In this document: positions 35,769-47,565 of the stretch, piece by piece
Layout of the letters: each line of letters begins with the position of its first letter
Position numbering within the stretch: position 1 is the first letter of the stretch
Assembly (NCBI RefSeq): GCF_003201205.1
Contig: NZ_QICN01000012.1
Location: forward strand, 1 to 64,000
Source: Sinimarinibacterium flocculans
GTDB lineage: Bacteria > Pseudomonadota > Gammaproteobacteria > Nevskiales > Nevskiaceae
Direction: 5' to 3'
Length of the DNA: 64,000 nucleotides
The notes under the pieces: model-generated
What the model saw: the letters and a program-made list of their open reading frames with translations, nothing else
Told to the model about the DNA's origin: nothing
Database searches by the model: none
Made by a program: the position numbers and the translations under genes

Positions 35769-36860
35769 TCAGCCCTGCGTGTCGGTGCCGGATGCGACGA
35801 CCGGAGTCGCCGCAGGCGCATTGACCACCTCGACCTTGCTGTCGTCGCGCAGGCTCGCCTGCCCGGTCACGACGAGTTCGTCGCCGGGCTGCAACCCGTC
35901 GACCACTTCATAGCGGTCGGCGTCGCTGTAACCGACGACGATCGGCCGCCGGCGCGCCCGCCCGTCGGCGACGACGTACACCGAATGCTGCGCGTCCTCG
36001 GTCAGCACGGCGTCCTTGGGCACCAGCAGCGCGTTCTGCCGCTGGTCATAGACGATCTCGACCCGCCCGAACATGCCCGGACGCAGTTCGGGCTGCCCGG
36101 GCGCCATTGCCACGGTCACCTTGACCGTTCCGGTCGTCGCGTCGACCACCGGATTGACACGCAGGATGTGGCCGGTGAAGCGGCGGTCCGGCCAGGCATC
36201 GACGGTCAACATCGCCGGCTGCCCGGACGCGAGCTTGTGGATGTCACGCTCGGGCACGAAGATCTGCGCCTCCAGCCGGTCCATGCGGGTGACCCGGAAA
36301 GCCGGGCTGCCCGACTGGATCGTGTTGCCGACCTTGACGTGGCGCAGCGAGACCACGCCATCGAACGGCGCGCGGATCTCGGCCTCCTGCAGGGCCAGGC
36401 GCGCCAGATCGTGGGCCGCTTTCGCGCCGTCCAGTTCGAACTTGGCACGCTCGTAGGCTTCGCGCGACACCAGCTTGCGCTCATAGACCGACTCGTAACG
36501 CTTGAAGTCCTGCTCGAGCTGGTCCAGCGTCGCCTTCGCCCGGGCCACCTCGAGCCGCAACCGGTCCGTCTCCAGGCGGGCGAGCACCTGGCCTTCGCGC
36601 ACGCGCTCGCCTTCCTCGACCAGCACCTGTTCGATGACACCGCTCTGCTTGGCCATCACGGTGGCCTCGTCCTCCGCCTCGAGCGTCGCCGTGCCGCGGT
36701 AGGCCGCGTCGATCGCCCCCGTTGCCGCAATGGCGGTCTCGACCGGGATGCTGGCCTCCTCTTTCTCCTTGTCCTTGTCCTCGCCCTTGGCGCGGCCGTC
36801 GCCGCAGCCGACCAGGACCAGGGCACAGACCAACGCCACTGCACGCGCATGCACGCTCAT
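35769..36860 (-). CDS. RND periplasmic adaptor (membrane fusion protein), lipoprotein
   Basis: Periplasmic adaptor linking the RND subunits to an outer-membrane channel. From ATG 36860 the product is 363 residues: lipobox VLVGC (Cys about 19), a charged linker, the biotinyl-lipoyl half (AKQSGVIEQVLVEEGERVREGQ), an alpha-hairpin (about 105-165), the second lipoyl half (IRAPFDGVVSLRHVKVGN), and beta-barrel and membrane-proximal domains (RRFTGHILRVNP, GLQPGDELVVTGQ). GGAG stands 10 bases before the ATG. The open frame extends 77 codons upstream through AT-rich DNA that is not coding. First gene of the efflux operon. Confidence 0.92.
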   Translation of the reverse strand: MSVHARAVALVCALVLVGCGDGRAKGEDKDKEKEEASIPVETAIAATGAIDAAYRGTATLEAEDEATVMAKQSGVIEQVLVEEGERVREGQVLARLETDRLRLEVARAKATLDQLEQDFKRYESVYERKLVSREAYERAKFELDGAKAAHDLARLALQEAEIRAPFDGVVSLRHVKVGNTIQSGSPAFRVTRMDRLEAQIFVPERDIHKLASGQPAMLTVDAWPDRRFTGHILRVNPVVDATTGTVKVTVAMAPGQPELRPGMFGRVEIVYDQRQNALLVPKDAVLTEDAQHSVYVVADGRARRRPIVVGYSDADRYEVVDGLQPGDELVVTGQASLRDDSKVEVVNAPAATPVVASGTDTQG

Positions 36861-37207
36861 GAGCCCACTCCACGAAAACCCCGAGATGCGGACATGGGAC
36901 CAAGAGCCATGCCAGTTCGACGCCTGTTTGAACTTCATGAAAATAAAAGAATTCTTCTGATACGTCGCGAGCCGGCAGCACCGTGGTTCACCCGGGATGC
37001 GCCAGAAGTTTGTCTCTGTAACCACTTGTTGGCGTCTTTCGTCAGTCTCAGATGGTGATTTTTTATATATAAAAATGTCAGATTCCGACAATCACTCAAA
37101 GTCCTGCTGACGATGCCGGGAGTTGGATGCGCCGGGGCGGCGAAACGTTGCCGGCGGGCCGCGCGGATGCATTTGTTAGCATGTCAGTTCGCCACTCAGG
37201 ATCCATC
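36861..37207. other. Divergent AT-rich intergenic region between the RND operon and the SlyD gene
   Basis: This 347-base spacer must carry promoters for both flanking genes. It is much richer in A/T than the rest of the window, especially 36935-36960 and 37051-37100. It contains the perfect palindrome TTTTTATATATAAAAA at 37060-37075. No convincing small gene is seen. Confidence 0.5.
37060..37075. promoter_or_regulatory. AT palindrome TTTTTATATATAAAAA
   Basis: A perfect 16-bp AT-only palindrome in an otherwise GC-rich genome. It is a candidate DNA-melting element, IHF/H-NS-type binding region or operator for the divergent efflux operon and SlyD-type gene. The function is inference. Confidence 0.3.
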
Positions 37208-37690
37208 ATGGAAATCGCCCAGCAGCGCGTCGTCTATATCCACTACACCCTGACCAACGACGCCGGAGAAGTGCTCGACAGCTCGCGCGGCAACGAGCCG
37301 CTGGCTTATCTGCACGGCGCCGGCAACATCATCGCCGGTCTCGAAAGCGCGCTCGCCGGCAAGCAGGCCGGCGACAAGCTCAATGTCCGTGTCGAGCCCT
37401 CCCAGGGCTACGGCGAACGCGACGAGCGGCTGGTGCAGGACGTGCCGCGCCGCGCCTTCGAGGGCATTGCGGAGATCCAGCCGGGGATGTCCTTCCAGGC
37501 ACAGAGCAACCAGGGCCCGATGCGCGTCGTCGTCACCCGTGTGGCCGGCGACATGGTCACGGTCGACGGCAATCACCCGCTGGCCGGCGAGGCGCTGAAC
37601 TTCGACGTCGAGGTCACCGAGGTGCGCGACGCCTCGCAGGAAGAACTGAGCCACGGCCACGTGCACGGGCCGGGCGGGCACCATCATTAG
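37208..37690 (+). CDS. slyD: FKBP-type peptidyl-prolyl isomerase, SlyD type
   Basis: Prolyl isomerase/chaperone. From ATG 37208 the product has 160 residues with a split FKBP domain (VVYIHYTLTNDAGEVLDSS, LAYLHGAGNIIAGLESAL, and the C-terminal NHPLAGEALNFDVEVTEV), an inserted IF chaperone domain (about 70-125), and a short His-rich tail (GHVHGPGGHHH) resembling the metal-binding tail of SlyD, so a role in metal handling such as nickel delivery is possible. A clear terminator follows. Confidence 0.88.
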   Translation: MEIAQQRVVYIHYTLTNDAGEVLDSSRGNEPLAYLHGAGNIIAGLESALAGKQAGDKLNVRVEPSQGYGERDERLVQDVPRRAFEGIAEIQPGMSFQAQSNQGPMRVVVTRVAGDMVTVDGNHPLAGEALNFDVEVTEVRDASQEELSHGHVHGPGGHHH

Positions 37691-37708
37691 TGCGCTTCCT
37701 GCGCAAGA

Positions 37709-37736
37709 TCCCGGCCATCCATGGCCGGGACTTTTC
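37709..37736 (+). terminator. Intrinsic terminator behind the SlyD gene
   Basis: TCCCGGCCA and TGGCCGGGA form a 9-bp stem with a four-base loop (37709-37730), followed by CTTTTC. It also faces the convergent end of the gene at 37745. Confidence 0.75.
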
Positions 37737-37744
37737 ATACAAGA

Positions 37745-38677
37745 CTACGGCACGGCGTCAAGGGCGAAGCGGCGGTCCCATTCGTCGCGCTGGCGCACCA
37801 GGCGGCGGTCCTGCCAGATCAGGAACGGGCGCGTCCCCAGCTTGCGTCCCACCTCGCTGACGGCGAGATCGAGACTGCTGGCAATGCGCAGATGCCCGAC
37901 GATCAGTTCCGAACGCCCGGATTCCTCGCGCTTGAGCTGCGGCAGTTCACGCTGCTGCGCGGCCTTGTAGCGCGCCGCATCCTCCGGCTCGAACTCGGCC
38001 TGCAGCAGGCGGTCGTTGAAGAACTGCAGCTGCAGGCGTCCGGGCACGTCCCAGTGCCGGTACTGCGTGACGGTGACGGTGTCCAGGTCGCGCGGCGGAA
38101 TGCCGTCGCGCACGGTTGCGTGCCGTGATTCGACGATCGGCTCGAAGCCGGCCTGCTCGAGCCCGAACACCACCTCGTCGACGCTCTGGAAGCTGCGGTA
38201 GCGTCCCAGCATCGCCACCGGGTCGCTGGCCACGCGCGTGAAGGCTGCGATCTCGGATTCTGCCGGCGCCTGCCCCAGCGACTCCTCGTAGTAGACCTGC
38301 GCCTCCTGCTCACTGACCTCGCTGGACGTGTCGGCAGCCGGGACCGGAGACGGGGTCGGGGGCGGGGTCGAACTCGGGATCGGGCTGGCCTGCGCGGGGG
38401 CGGGCGTGGCGGATGCCGCCGGCTCGGGGCTCGCCGACGCAAGCGGCTCAGAAGGTGCGGGTGCCGGCGTGGAGGCGGGCGTGGCCTGCGGCGTCGGGCG
38501 CGCGGCGGCGGTCGCGCGGGGCTTCGCGACCTCCGGCTCGCGCTCTGGCAACAGGGGGCGCAGCGCCACCCAGACGCCGAGCAGCAGCAAGACGCCGATC
38601 AGCCAGCGCAGCGGGCGCCATTTCTTCCACCAGTCCGGCGGGTCCAGCCAGTCCTTGTCGGGCTTCGCAGGGCTCAT
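37745..38677 (-). CDS. Membrane protein with Pro/Ala-rich linker, unknown function
   Basis: Not recognised. The 310-residue protein begins with a tryptophan-rich cytoplasmic stretch (WLDPPDWWKKWRPLRW), one membrane helix (about 25-43), a long Pro/Ala/Ser/Thr linker (about 55-120) and a folded periplasmic domain (about 125-310) with AMLGRYRSFQSVDEVVFGLEQAGFEP and VTVTQYRHWDVPGRLQLQFFNDRLLQ. The topology suggests a domain held away from the inner membrane, as in wall- or divisome-associated proteins. It lies downstream of metH with a 98-base gap and ends convergently with the SlyD gene. Confidence 0.75.
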   Translation of the reverse strand: MSPAKPDKDWLDPPDWWKKWRPLRWLIGVLLLLGVWVALRPLLPEREPEVAKPRATAAARPTPQATPASTPAPAPSEPLASASPEPAASATPAPAQASPIPSSTPPPTPSPVPAADTSSEVSEQEAQVYYEESLGQAPAESEIAAFTRVASDPVAMLGRYRSFQSVDEVVFGLEQAGFEPIVESRHATVRDGIPPRDLDTVTVTQYRHWDVPGRLQLQFFNDRLLQAEFEPEDAARYKAAQQRELPQLKREESGRSELIVGHLRIASSLDLAVSEVGRKLGTRPFLIWQDRRLVRQRDEWDRRFALDAVP

Positions 38678-38775
38678 CGGCGTTACTTCCTGTTCGGGGC
38701 GACATCCGTGCCGCAGACGGGGCGGGGACGACCGCCCCCGTCACGTCTTCCACGGCCGATCCGCCAGCGGCGGGC

Positions 38776-42573
<3,798 letters not shown>

Positions 42574-42608
42574 GGCACAACAGGGTCCGGGCGGCGGACT
42601 GTAGAGTA

Positions 42609-42626
42609 TATCCGCTCATGCGGATA
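42609..42626 (-). promoter_or_regulatory. Palindromic operator TATCCGC-N4-GCGGATA upstream of metH
   Basis: An 18-bp perfect palindrome lies 36-53 bases before the metH ATG, overlapping a -10-like TATACT (42610-42605, minus strand). A third half-site GCGGAT follows at 42628-42633. The position fits repression or control of metH, for example by an SAH- or homocysteine-responsive regulator, but the cognate protein is not identified. Confidence 0.5.
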
Positions 42627-42720
42627 GGCGGATTTGACGACTGCAGGACCGCTTGTCTGCCGCAGACCGCCTCGTGTCACCGCCGGCCACTTTCCGCCGC
42701 AGGCCGGCGCTACTGTTCAC

Positions 42721-42831
42721 TCACGGTCACGCGACGAGCAATCGGCACGGAACCGGCGATCTCTCCCCCCAACCCGGATCTCCCCAACCTCCGGGTTTCT
42801 GAGGCCAAGCCACCCCGCTTGGCCTTTTTTT
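42721..42831 (+). ncRNA. Predicted second C-rich hairpin sRNA (or leader) between metH and rubredoxin
   Basis: A single-stranded CTCTCCCCCCAACC tract (42761-42774) precedes two stable hairpins: AACCCGGA/TCCGGGTT (42771-42778 with 42790-42797) exposing TCTCCCCAACC, then AGGCCAAGC/GCTTGGCCT (42802-42810 with 42817-42825) with loop CACCCC and a seven-T run ending at 42831. The design equals the polA-linked sRNA and both carry CTCCCCCCAA. The 5' end is uncertain: a TACTGT -10-like element at 42711 gives a start near 42721-42723 but no good -35 is visible. It may instead be a terminated leader of the rubredoxin-ppnP transcript. It runs divergently from metH in a 323-base spacer. Confidence 0.5.
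42802..42831 (+). terminator. Strong intrinsic terminator upstream of rubredoxin
   Basis: A perfect 9-bp stem AGGCCAAGC/GCTTGGCCT with a six-base loop, followed by TTTTTTT. It lies 65 bases before the rubredoxin ATG and after no known gene, which is the main argument for a short non-coding transcript here. Confidence 0.85.
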
Positions 42832-42896
42832 ATGCTCGCGCACAAGCCGGCTGGGGTAACATGCGCCGCCTTTTTTTGACCTAGACCGGTGATTTC

Positions 42897-43067
42897 ATGG
42901 CCAACAAGAAGTGGCGCTGCCTGATCTGCGACTTCGTCTACGAAGAAGAGAAGGGCCTGCCCGACGAAGGCATCGCGCCCGGCACCCCGTGGGAAGACGT
43001 TCCCGAGTCCTGGACCTGCCCGGACTGCGGCGCCTCCAAGGGCGACTTCATGATGGTCGAGGACTGA
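42897..43067 (+). CDS. Rubredoxin
   Basis: A 56-residue iron protein carrying one Fe(Cys)4 centre: CLIC (Cys8, Cys11) and CPDC (Cys41, Cys44), with typical surrounding residues [23 protein letters not shown]. It serves as an electron carrier in the cytoplasm, for example to alkane hydroxylases or in oxidative-stress reactions; no such partner is seen here. It is the first of a two-gene unit with ppnP, nine bases apart. The gene is too short to show up in a 60-codon search. Confidence 0.95.
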   Translation: MANKKWRCLICDFVYEEEKGLPDEGIAPGTPWEDVPESWTCPDCGASKGDFMMVED

Positions 43068-43075
43068 AGCCGGCC

Positions 43076-43387
43076 ATGGACGCGCTCGAACAGGTGGCCG
43101 TCCTGAAGAAGGCCAACGTGTACTTCGACGGCAAGTGCATCAGCCACACCGTGCGCCTGGCCGACGGCAGCCGCAAGAGCGTCGGCGTGATCCTGCCGTC
43201 CACGCTGCGCTTCACCACGGGCGCGCCGGAAGTGATGGAGCTGGTCGAAGGCCGCTGCCGGGTGACGCTGCCCGGCGAGAGCGCGCCTCGCGAGTACCGT
43301 GGCGGCGAATCGTTCTCGGTGCCGGGTGACTCGGCTTTCGACATCGAGGCGCTGGAACCGCTGCACTACGTCTGCCACTTCGGCTGA
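43076..43387 (+). CDS. ppnP: Pyrimidine/purine nucleoside phosphorylase PpnP (YaiE)
   Basis: A 103-residue cupin-like nucleoside phosphorylase of broad specificity, splitting nucleosides with phosphate. Signature segments are [36 protein letters not shown] and [15 protein letters not shown], spanning the whole small beta-barrel. The ATG at 43076 directly follows the rubredoxin stop and gives the full-length family size; the open frame extends upstream only as an overlap with the rubredoxin gene. Confidence 0.93.
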   Translation: MDALEQVAVLKKANVYFDGKCISHTVRLADGSRKSVGVILPSTLRFTTGAPEVMELVEGRCRVTLPGESAPREYRGGESFSVPGDSAFDIEALEPLHYVCHFG

Positions 43388-43655
43388 CCGCCGCCCCGCG
43401 GCGAGGGCGCGCGTCCGCCGGTCGATCGCGGCCGCACAGGCTCAGGCTTTGAGCCCGCGACCCCCTATAACGCTGACAAGCTTCGTTCAGAGGTGCGTCA
43501 GCATGGTTTCTCCACTCTCGTCCCCAGCGGCCTCACCGTTCCCGAACCCGGCGGGACCGTCGGTCAGCAACCGACTTGCCACGCCGCGGTCCGGGCGAAG
43601 AATCGGTGAGCAGTCCCCTCAGACGTCGTCCGTGAACGGGCGTGGAGGTGCTGCG

Positions 43656-44303
43656 ATGAACACACGTGCAGGCGATGCATCGGGTGCATCGATCGAGGAA
43701 CTCTGTGCGGCGCTGTGCACACGATGGGGCGCCGGTCACACTCCGGCCACGACATCGACCGGCGGGCTGCAGCTGCGCACGCCGGACCAGGGACTCATCG
43801 ACGTGCAGGTCCATGGCGACGAGCTGGCGCTGAGCGCCGCCCATTGGCCGACCGTGAACGAGCACGGATTCAAACGCAGCTTCAGCCGCACCCTGACGGC
43901 ACGCGTCAACGCGACGCGCGACGTGGACGTCATCGCGCGCGATCTCGAACGCCGCCTGCTGCGACCGTATGCGACTGCGCTGCAGGAAGCACGCCGCCAG
44001 GCCGCCGAATACCGCCGTCTCATCGCCGACATCTGCGCCGTTCTCGATCGCGTCGGTCTCGACGCCGCCGACCGGCACGTGCTGGGCCGCCGGCTGCAGG
44101 CGCACAAGCCGCACGGCGCCCTCGACCACAACGGCACGCGCCTGCCGACGACCAGCGTGACCACGGTTGCCGTGCGCGAGGACGACAGCGCCGTCGGTGC
44201 CGTCGAGGTGCGCGGCCTGTCGCTCGCGGAGGTCGAGGCGGTGCACGGCTTCGTCAGCGAACTCACGGCGCGCCGCCGCCCGGTGCTGCGACTCGCATCC
44301 TGA
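43656..44303 (+). CDS. Conserved-looking protein of unknown function
   Basis: Not recognised. From ATG 43656, preceded by GGAGG at a good distance, the product is 215 residues with no signal peptide or membrane helix. It seems to have an N-terminal alpha/beta part (about 10-75, with LRTPDQGLIDVQVHGDELAL), a long helical region rich in Arg and Ala (about 85-150) and a C-terminal segment. The frame is open from 43299; a start at 43503 would add a Ser/Pro-rich, low-complexity extension. Upstream 43388-43655 otherwise contains nothing I can assign. Neighbours (ppnP, ClC channel) give no functional clue. Confidence 0.55.
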   Translation: MNTRAGDASGASIEELCAALCTRWGAGHTPATTSTGGLQLRTPDQGLIDVQVHGDELALSAAHWPTVNEHGFKRSFSRTLTARVNATRDVDVIARDLERRLLRPYATALQEARRQAAEYRRLIADICAVLDRVGLDAADRHVLGRRLQAHKPHGALDHNGTRLPTTSVTTVAVREDDSAVGAVEVRGLSLAEVEAVHGFVSELTARRRPVLRLAS

Positions 44304-44452
44304 TCGCGGCGCCGGGACGACCGGCGCGTTGATGGTATCTTCGCGACTGCGGCGCGGCCCGAGACGGAGTGCCGCCGGCCGTGACCGCCGCGAACGATGA
44401 AGATCCGGACAACACCCGAACTCCGACAAACCCGCAGCGCCAGACCGCGGGC

Positions 44453-45787
44453 ATGAGCCGTCGCCGTTATCCGCTGCGCAGCCGTGCGCGCCTGTTGTGG
44501 ATGCGCTGGCGCCCGCGCGCCGCCTACTGGAGTGCCGCCGCCGCGATCGGCCTGGCTGCCGCCGCCTTCGCCTGGAGCAGCGAGGAGGCCCAGCACCTGT
44601 TCTTCGCCGTGGACGAGCGCCTGCCGTGGCTCGCACTGCTGCTCACGCCGCTGGGCATGGTCGCCGTCGCCTGGATCACGGCCCGCATCGCCCCCGGCGC
44701 CGCCGGCAGCGGCATTCCGCAGGTGCTCGCGGCCCTGCGCAACGAAGGGCGCGTGCTGCGCGCGCAGCTCATGTCGCTGAAGACGGCGGCGCTGAAGATG
44801 GTGCTGACCGTCGTCGGCATCGCCTGCGGCGCCTCGGTCGGCCGCGAAGGGCCGACCGTACAGATCGGGGCGGCGATCGCGCATGTCGTCGGCATGCGCA
44901 ACAAGAGCCCGGCGACGCAGCGCGGCCTGATCCTGGCCGGCGGCGCAGCCGGGGTCGCGGCCGCCTTCAACACACCGGTCGCGGGCATCGTCTTCGCCTT
45001 CGAGGAACTGGCGCGCAGCCTCGAGGAGAAGGCCAGCGGCACGCTGTTGCTGCTGGTGATCATCGCTGCCGTGGTGGCGATGTCGCTGCTCGGTCACCGG
45101 GTCTATCTCGGCACCATCGACGCGCATCTGGTGCACTGGCACGAGTGGCGCGCTGTACTGATCTGCGGCCTCGTCGGCGGTCTCGCCGGCGGCCTGTTCA
45201 GCCGCCTGCTCTACGCCGGCACGCGGCGCGTGCGCGGCTTGCGCCAGCGCTGGGGCTGGCGCGTACCAGCCGCCTGCGGACTCGGCGTGGCGGTCCTCGG
45301 CCTGCTGTCACTGGGCAGCGCCTACGGCAGCGGCTACCGGGAAACGCTGATCGCACTCGAAACGCCGGAGCAACTGTCGCTGCTGTACCCGCTGATCAAG
45401 GCCGCGGCGACCGTGCTGTCGTATCTCAGCGGCATCCCGGGTGGCGTGTTCTCGCCATCGCTGGCGATCGGGGCCGGGCTCGGCGCCGACCTCGCCCGCT
45501 TCATCGATTTCGCCCCTGCCGCCGCCGTCGTGCTCCTGGGCATGGCGGCCTACTTCGCCGGCGTGACGCAGACGCCGCTGACTGCGGCGGTGATCGTGTC
45601 CGAGATGACGCTCGACCAGCGCATGATCCTGCCGCTGATGGCGGCGAGCCTGATCGCCGCGGGCATCGCCCGCCTGGTGTGGCGCGACTCGCTCTACCAG
45701 GCGCTGATGCGCGACATTCTCGCCGACGCCGCCGAGCCATCGGGCACCCGGCCCGCCGACGCCACGTCGGCGACTCCCGCCCGCTGA
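44453..45787 (+). CDS. ClC-family chloride channel or H+/Cl- antiporter
   Basis: Membrane protein of the ClC family, with the three anion-pathway motifs GSGIP, GREGPTVQ (containing the gating glutamate) and GGVFSPSLAIGA, and YFAGVTQTPLTAAVI in the last helices. The internal Glu that makes E. coli ClcA an antiporter cannot be assigned with certainty, so channel or antiporter is open. ATG 44453 gives 444 residues beginning MSRRRYPLRSRARLLWMRW; a GTG start at 44369 would add 28 polar residues. It precedes the AbgT-type transporter by six bases and the two may be co-transcribed. Confidence 0.9.
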   Translation: MSRRRYPLRSRARLLWMRWRPRAAYWSAAAAIGLAAAAFAWSSEEAQHLFFAVDERLPWLALLLTPLGMVAVAWITARIAPGAAGSGIPQVLAALRNEGRVLRAQLMSLKTAALKMVLTVVGIACGASVGREGPTVQIGAAIAHVVGMRNKSPATQRGLILAGGAAGVAAAFNTPVAGIVFAFEELARSLEEKASGTLLLLVIIAAVVAMSLLGHRVYLGTIDAHLVHWHEWRAVLICGLVGGLAGGLFSRLLYAGTRRVRGLRQRWGWRVPAACGLGVAVLGLLSLGSAYGSGYRETLIALETPEQLSLLYPLIKAAATVLSYLSGIPGGVFSPSLAIGAGLGADLARFIDFAPAAAVVLLGMAAYFAGVTQTPLTAAVIVSEMTLDQRMILPLMAASLIAAGIARLVWRDSLYQALMRDILADAAEPSGTRPADATSATPAR

Positions 45788-45793
45788 GCACCC

Positions 45794-47398
45794 ATGCCGC
45801 CCGCAAACGACCGTGATCGCGAGGCGCCTGCGCGCCGCCGCGCCTTCGACCGCTTTCTCGATGGCGTCGAGTGGCTCGGCAACCTGCTGCCGCATCCGGT
45901 CACCCTGTTCGCACTGCTGGCCCTGTTCATCGTGCTGCTGTCCGGCCTGCTCGCGGGCCTGGGCCTCGCGGTACCGGACCCGCGCCCGGAAGGCGCGCCC
46001 GGACGTGCCGCCGACGGCATGATCGAGGTCGTCAGCCTGCTCAACGGCGCCGGGCTGCGGCGCATCCTCGAGAACCTGGTCACCAACTTCTCCGGTTTCG
46101 CACCGCTGGGCACGGTGCTGGTGGCGATGCTTGGGGTCGGCGTCGCCGAGCGCTCCGGTCTGCTCGGCGCGGTGATCCGCGCGATGGTGCTGCGCGCGCC
46201 GCCGCGGCTGGTCACGGCGGTGATCGTCTTCGCCGGCGTCGTCTCGAATACCGCGGCGGAGATGGGCTACGTGGTGCTGATCCCGCTGGCCGCCGCGATC
46301 TTCCTCGCGCTCGGGCGCCATCCGCTTGCCGGGCTCGCGGCGGCGTTCTGCGGCGTTTCCGGCGGCTATTCGGCGAACCTGCTGATCGGCACCGTGGACC
46401 CCCTGCTGGCCGGCATCACCGAGGCCGCGGCGCACATCATCGACCCGGACTACTTCGTGCACCCGGCGGTGAACTGGTACTTCATGATGACCAGCACGGT
46501 CATCATCACGGTGCTCGGGACCTGGGTCACGCTGAACATCGTCGAGCCGCGGCTCGGCCGCTACGACCCGGCGCAGGCGTCCGAGAACCTCGACGAGGCA
46601 CGCCGCCTCGAACCGCTGACGGCAACCGAGCGTCGTGCGCTCGCCTGGGCCGGCGCCAGCGCGCTGGGCATCGCCGCGCTGGTCGCGCTGATGGTCGTGC
46701 CGTCGTGGGGCGCGCTGCGTACGCCCGGCGTGGCCGAGGGCATCGAGGCGATCCTGCCATTCCTGCGCGGCATCGTCGCGTTGGTCTTCGTGTTCTTTCT
46801 CGTGCCCGGCTTCGTCTATGGGCGCCTCGCCGGGACGATGCGCAGCGATCGCGACGTGATCGACGCGATGGCGCGCTCGATGAGCACGCTGGGCCTGTAC
46901 ATCGTGCTGGTGTTCTTCGCCGCGCAGTTCGTCGCCTTCTTCGGCTGGACCCAGCTCGGTCAGATCGTCGCCGTGCTCGGCGCGCAGTTCCTGCAGGACA
47001 TCGGCCTCACCGGTCCGCTGGTGTTCCTGCCGTTCATCCTGATGTGCATGCTGATCAACCTGTCGCTGGGCTCGGCCTCGGCGCAGTGGGCGGTGACCGC
47101 GCCGATCTTCGTGCCGATGCTGATGCTGGTGGGCTACAGCCCGGAGGTGATCCAGGCGGCCTACCGCATCGGCGACTCGACCACCAACCTGATCACGCCG
47201 ATGATGAGCTACTTCGGCCTGATCCTCGCGTTCGCGAGCAAGTACGTGCGCAACCTCGGCATCGGCACGCTGATCGCGAGCATGCTGCCGTACACGATCG
47301 CTTTCGCACTCGGCTGGATTGCCTGGTTCTACGTCTGGGTGTTCGCGCTCGGCCTACCCGTCGGACCCGCCGCGCCCACCTACTATCCGGCCGGATGA
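45794..47398 (+). CDS. AbgT-family transporter
   Basis: A 534-residue secondary transporter of the AbgT family (p-aminobenzoyl-glutamate uptake; some members export antimetabolites such as sulfonamides). About ten to twelve hydrophobic segments are visible, with NTAAEMGYVVLIPLAAAIF, GGYSANLLIGTVDPLLAGITE, SLGSASAQWAVTAPIFVPM and the re-entrant SxDSTTNLITPMMSYF motif. The direction of transport is not clear from sequence. It is co-oriented with the ClC gene. The 167 bases after it hold no gene I can support. Confidence 0.92.
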   Translation: MPPANDRDREAPARRRAFDRFLDGVEWLGNLLPHPVTLFALLALFIVLLSGLLAGLGLAVPDPRPEGAPGRAADGMIEVVSLLNGAGLRRILENLVTNFSGFAPLGTVLVAMLGVGVAERSGLLGAVIRAMVLRAPPRLVTAVIVFAGVVSNTAAEMGYVVLIPLAAAIFLALGRHPLAGLAAAFCGVSGGYSANLLIGTVDPLLAGITEAAAHIIDPDYFVHPAVNWYFMMTSTVIITVLGTWVTLNIVEPRLGRYDPAQASENLDEARRLEPLTATERRALAWAGASALGIAALVALMVVPSWGALRTPGVAEGIEAILPFLRGIVALVFVFFLVPGFVYGRLAGTMRSDRDVIDAMARSMSTLGLYIVLVFFAAQFVAFFGWTQLGQIVAVLGAQFLQDIGLTGPLVFLPFILMCMLINLSLGSASAQWAVTAPIFVPMLMLVGYSPEVIQAAYRIGDSTTNLITPMMSYFGLILAFASKYVRNLGIGTLIASMLPYTIAFALGWIAWFYVWVFALGLPVGPAAPTYYPAG

Positions 47399-47565
47399 GC
47401 CTTGCCGCGACATCGCCGATCTCGCCAACTTGTGGCGAAGGACGGCTGCGCGCCCTGCTGCCCGCATCGGCAACTCCATGATTCATGGAAGAAAACCGAT
47501 TGGCACCGGTCCTGCTTGAGGGCCCTGCGGTTTTCACACCTCACCGCTCACCCATGGGAGATGAC

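Noticed and set aside
42574-42760. Possible cobalamin or SAH riboswitch upstream of metH
   Set aside because: I see no B12-box-like element and no SAH-riboswitch core; the palindrome near the -10 explains the spacer better as a protein-binding site.
43299-43655. Longer start for the unknown gene at 43656
   Set aside because: The extra residues are Ser/Pro/Arg-rich without pattern, overlap ppnP, and the GGAGG ribosome site supports 43656.
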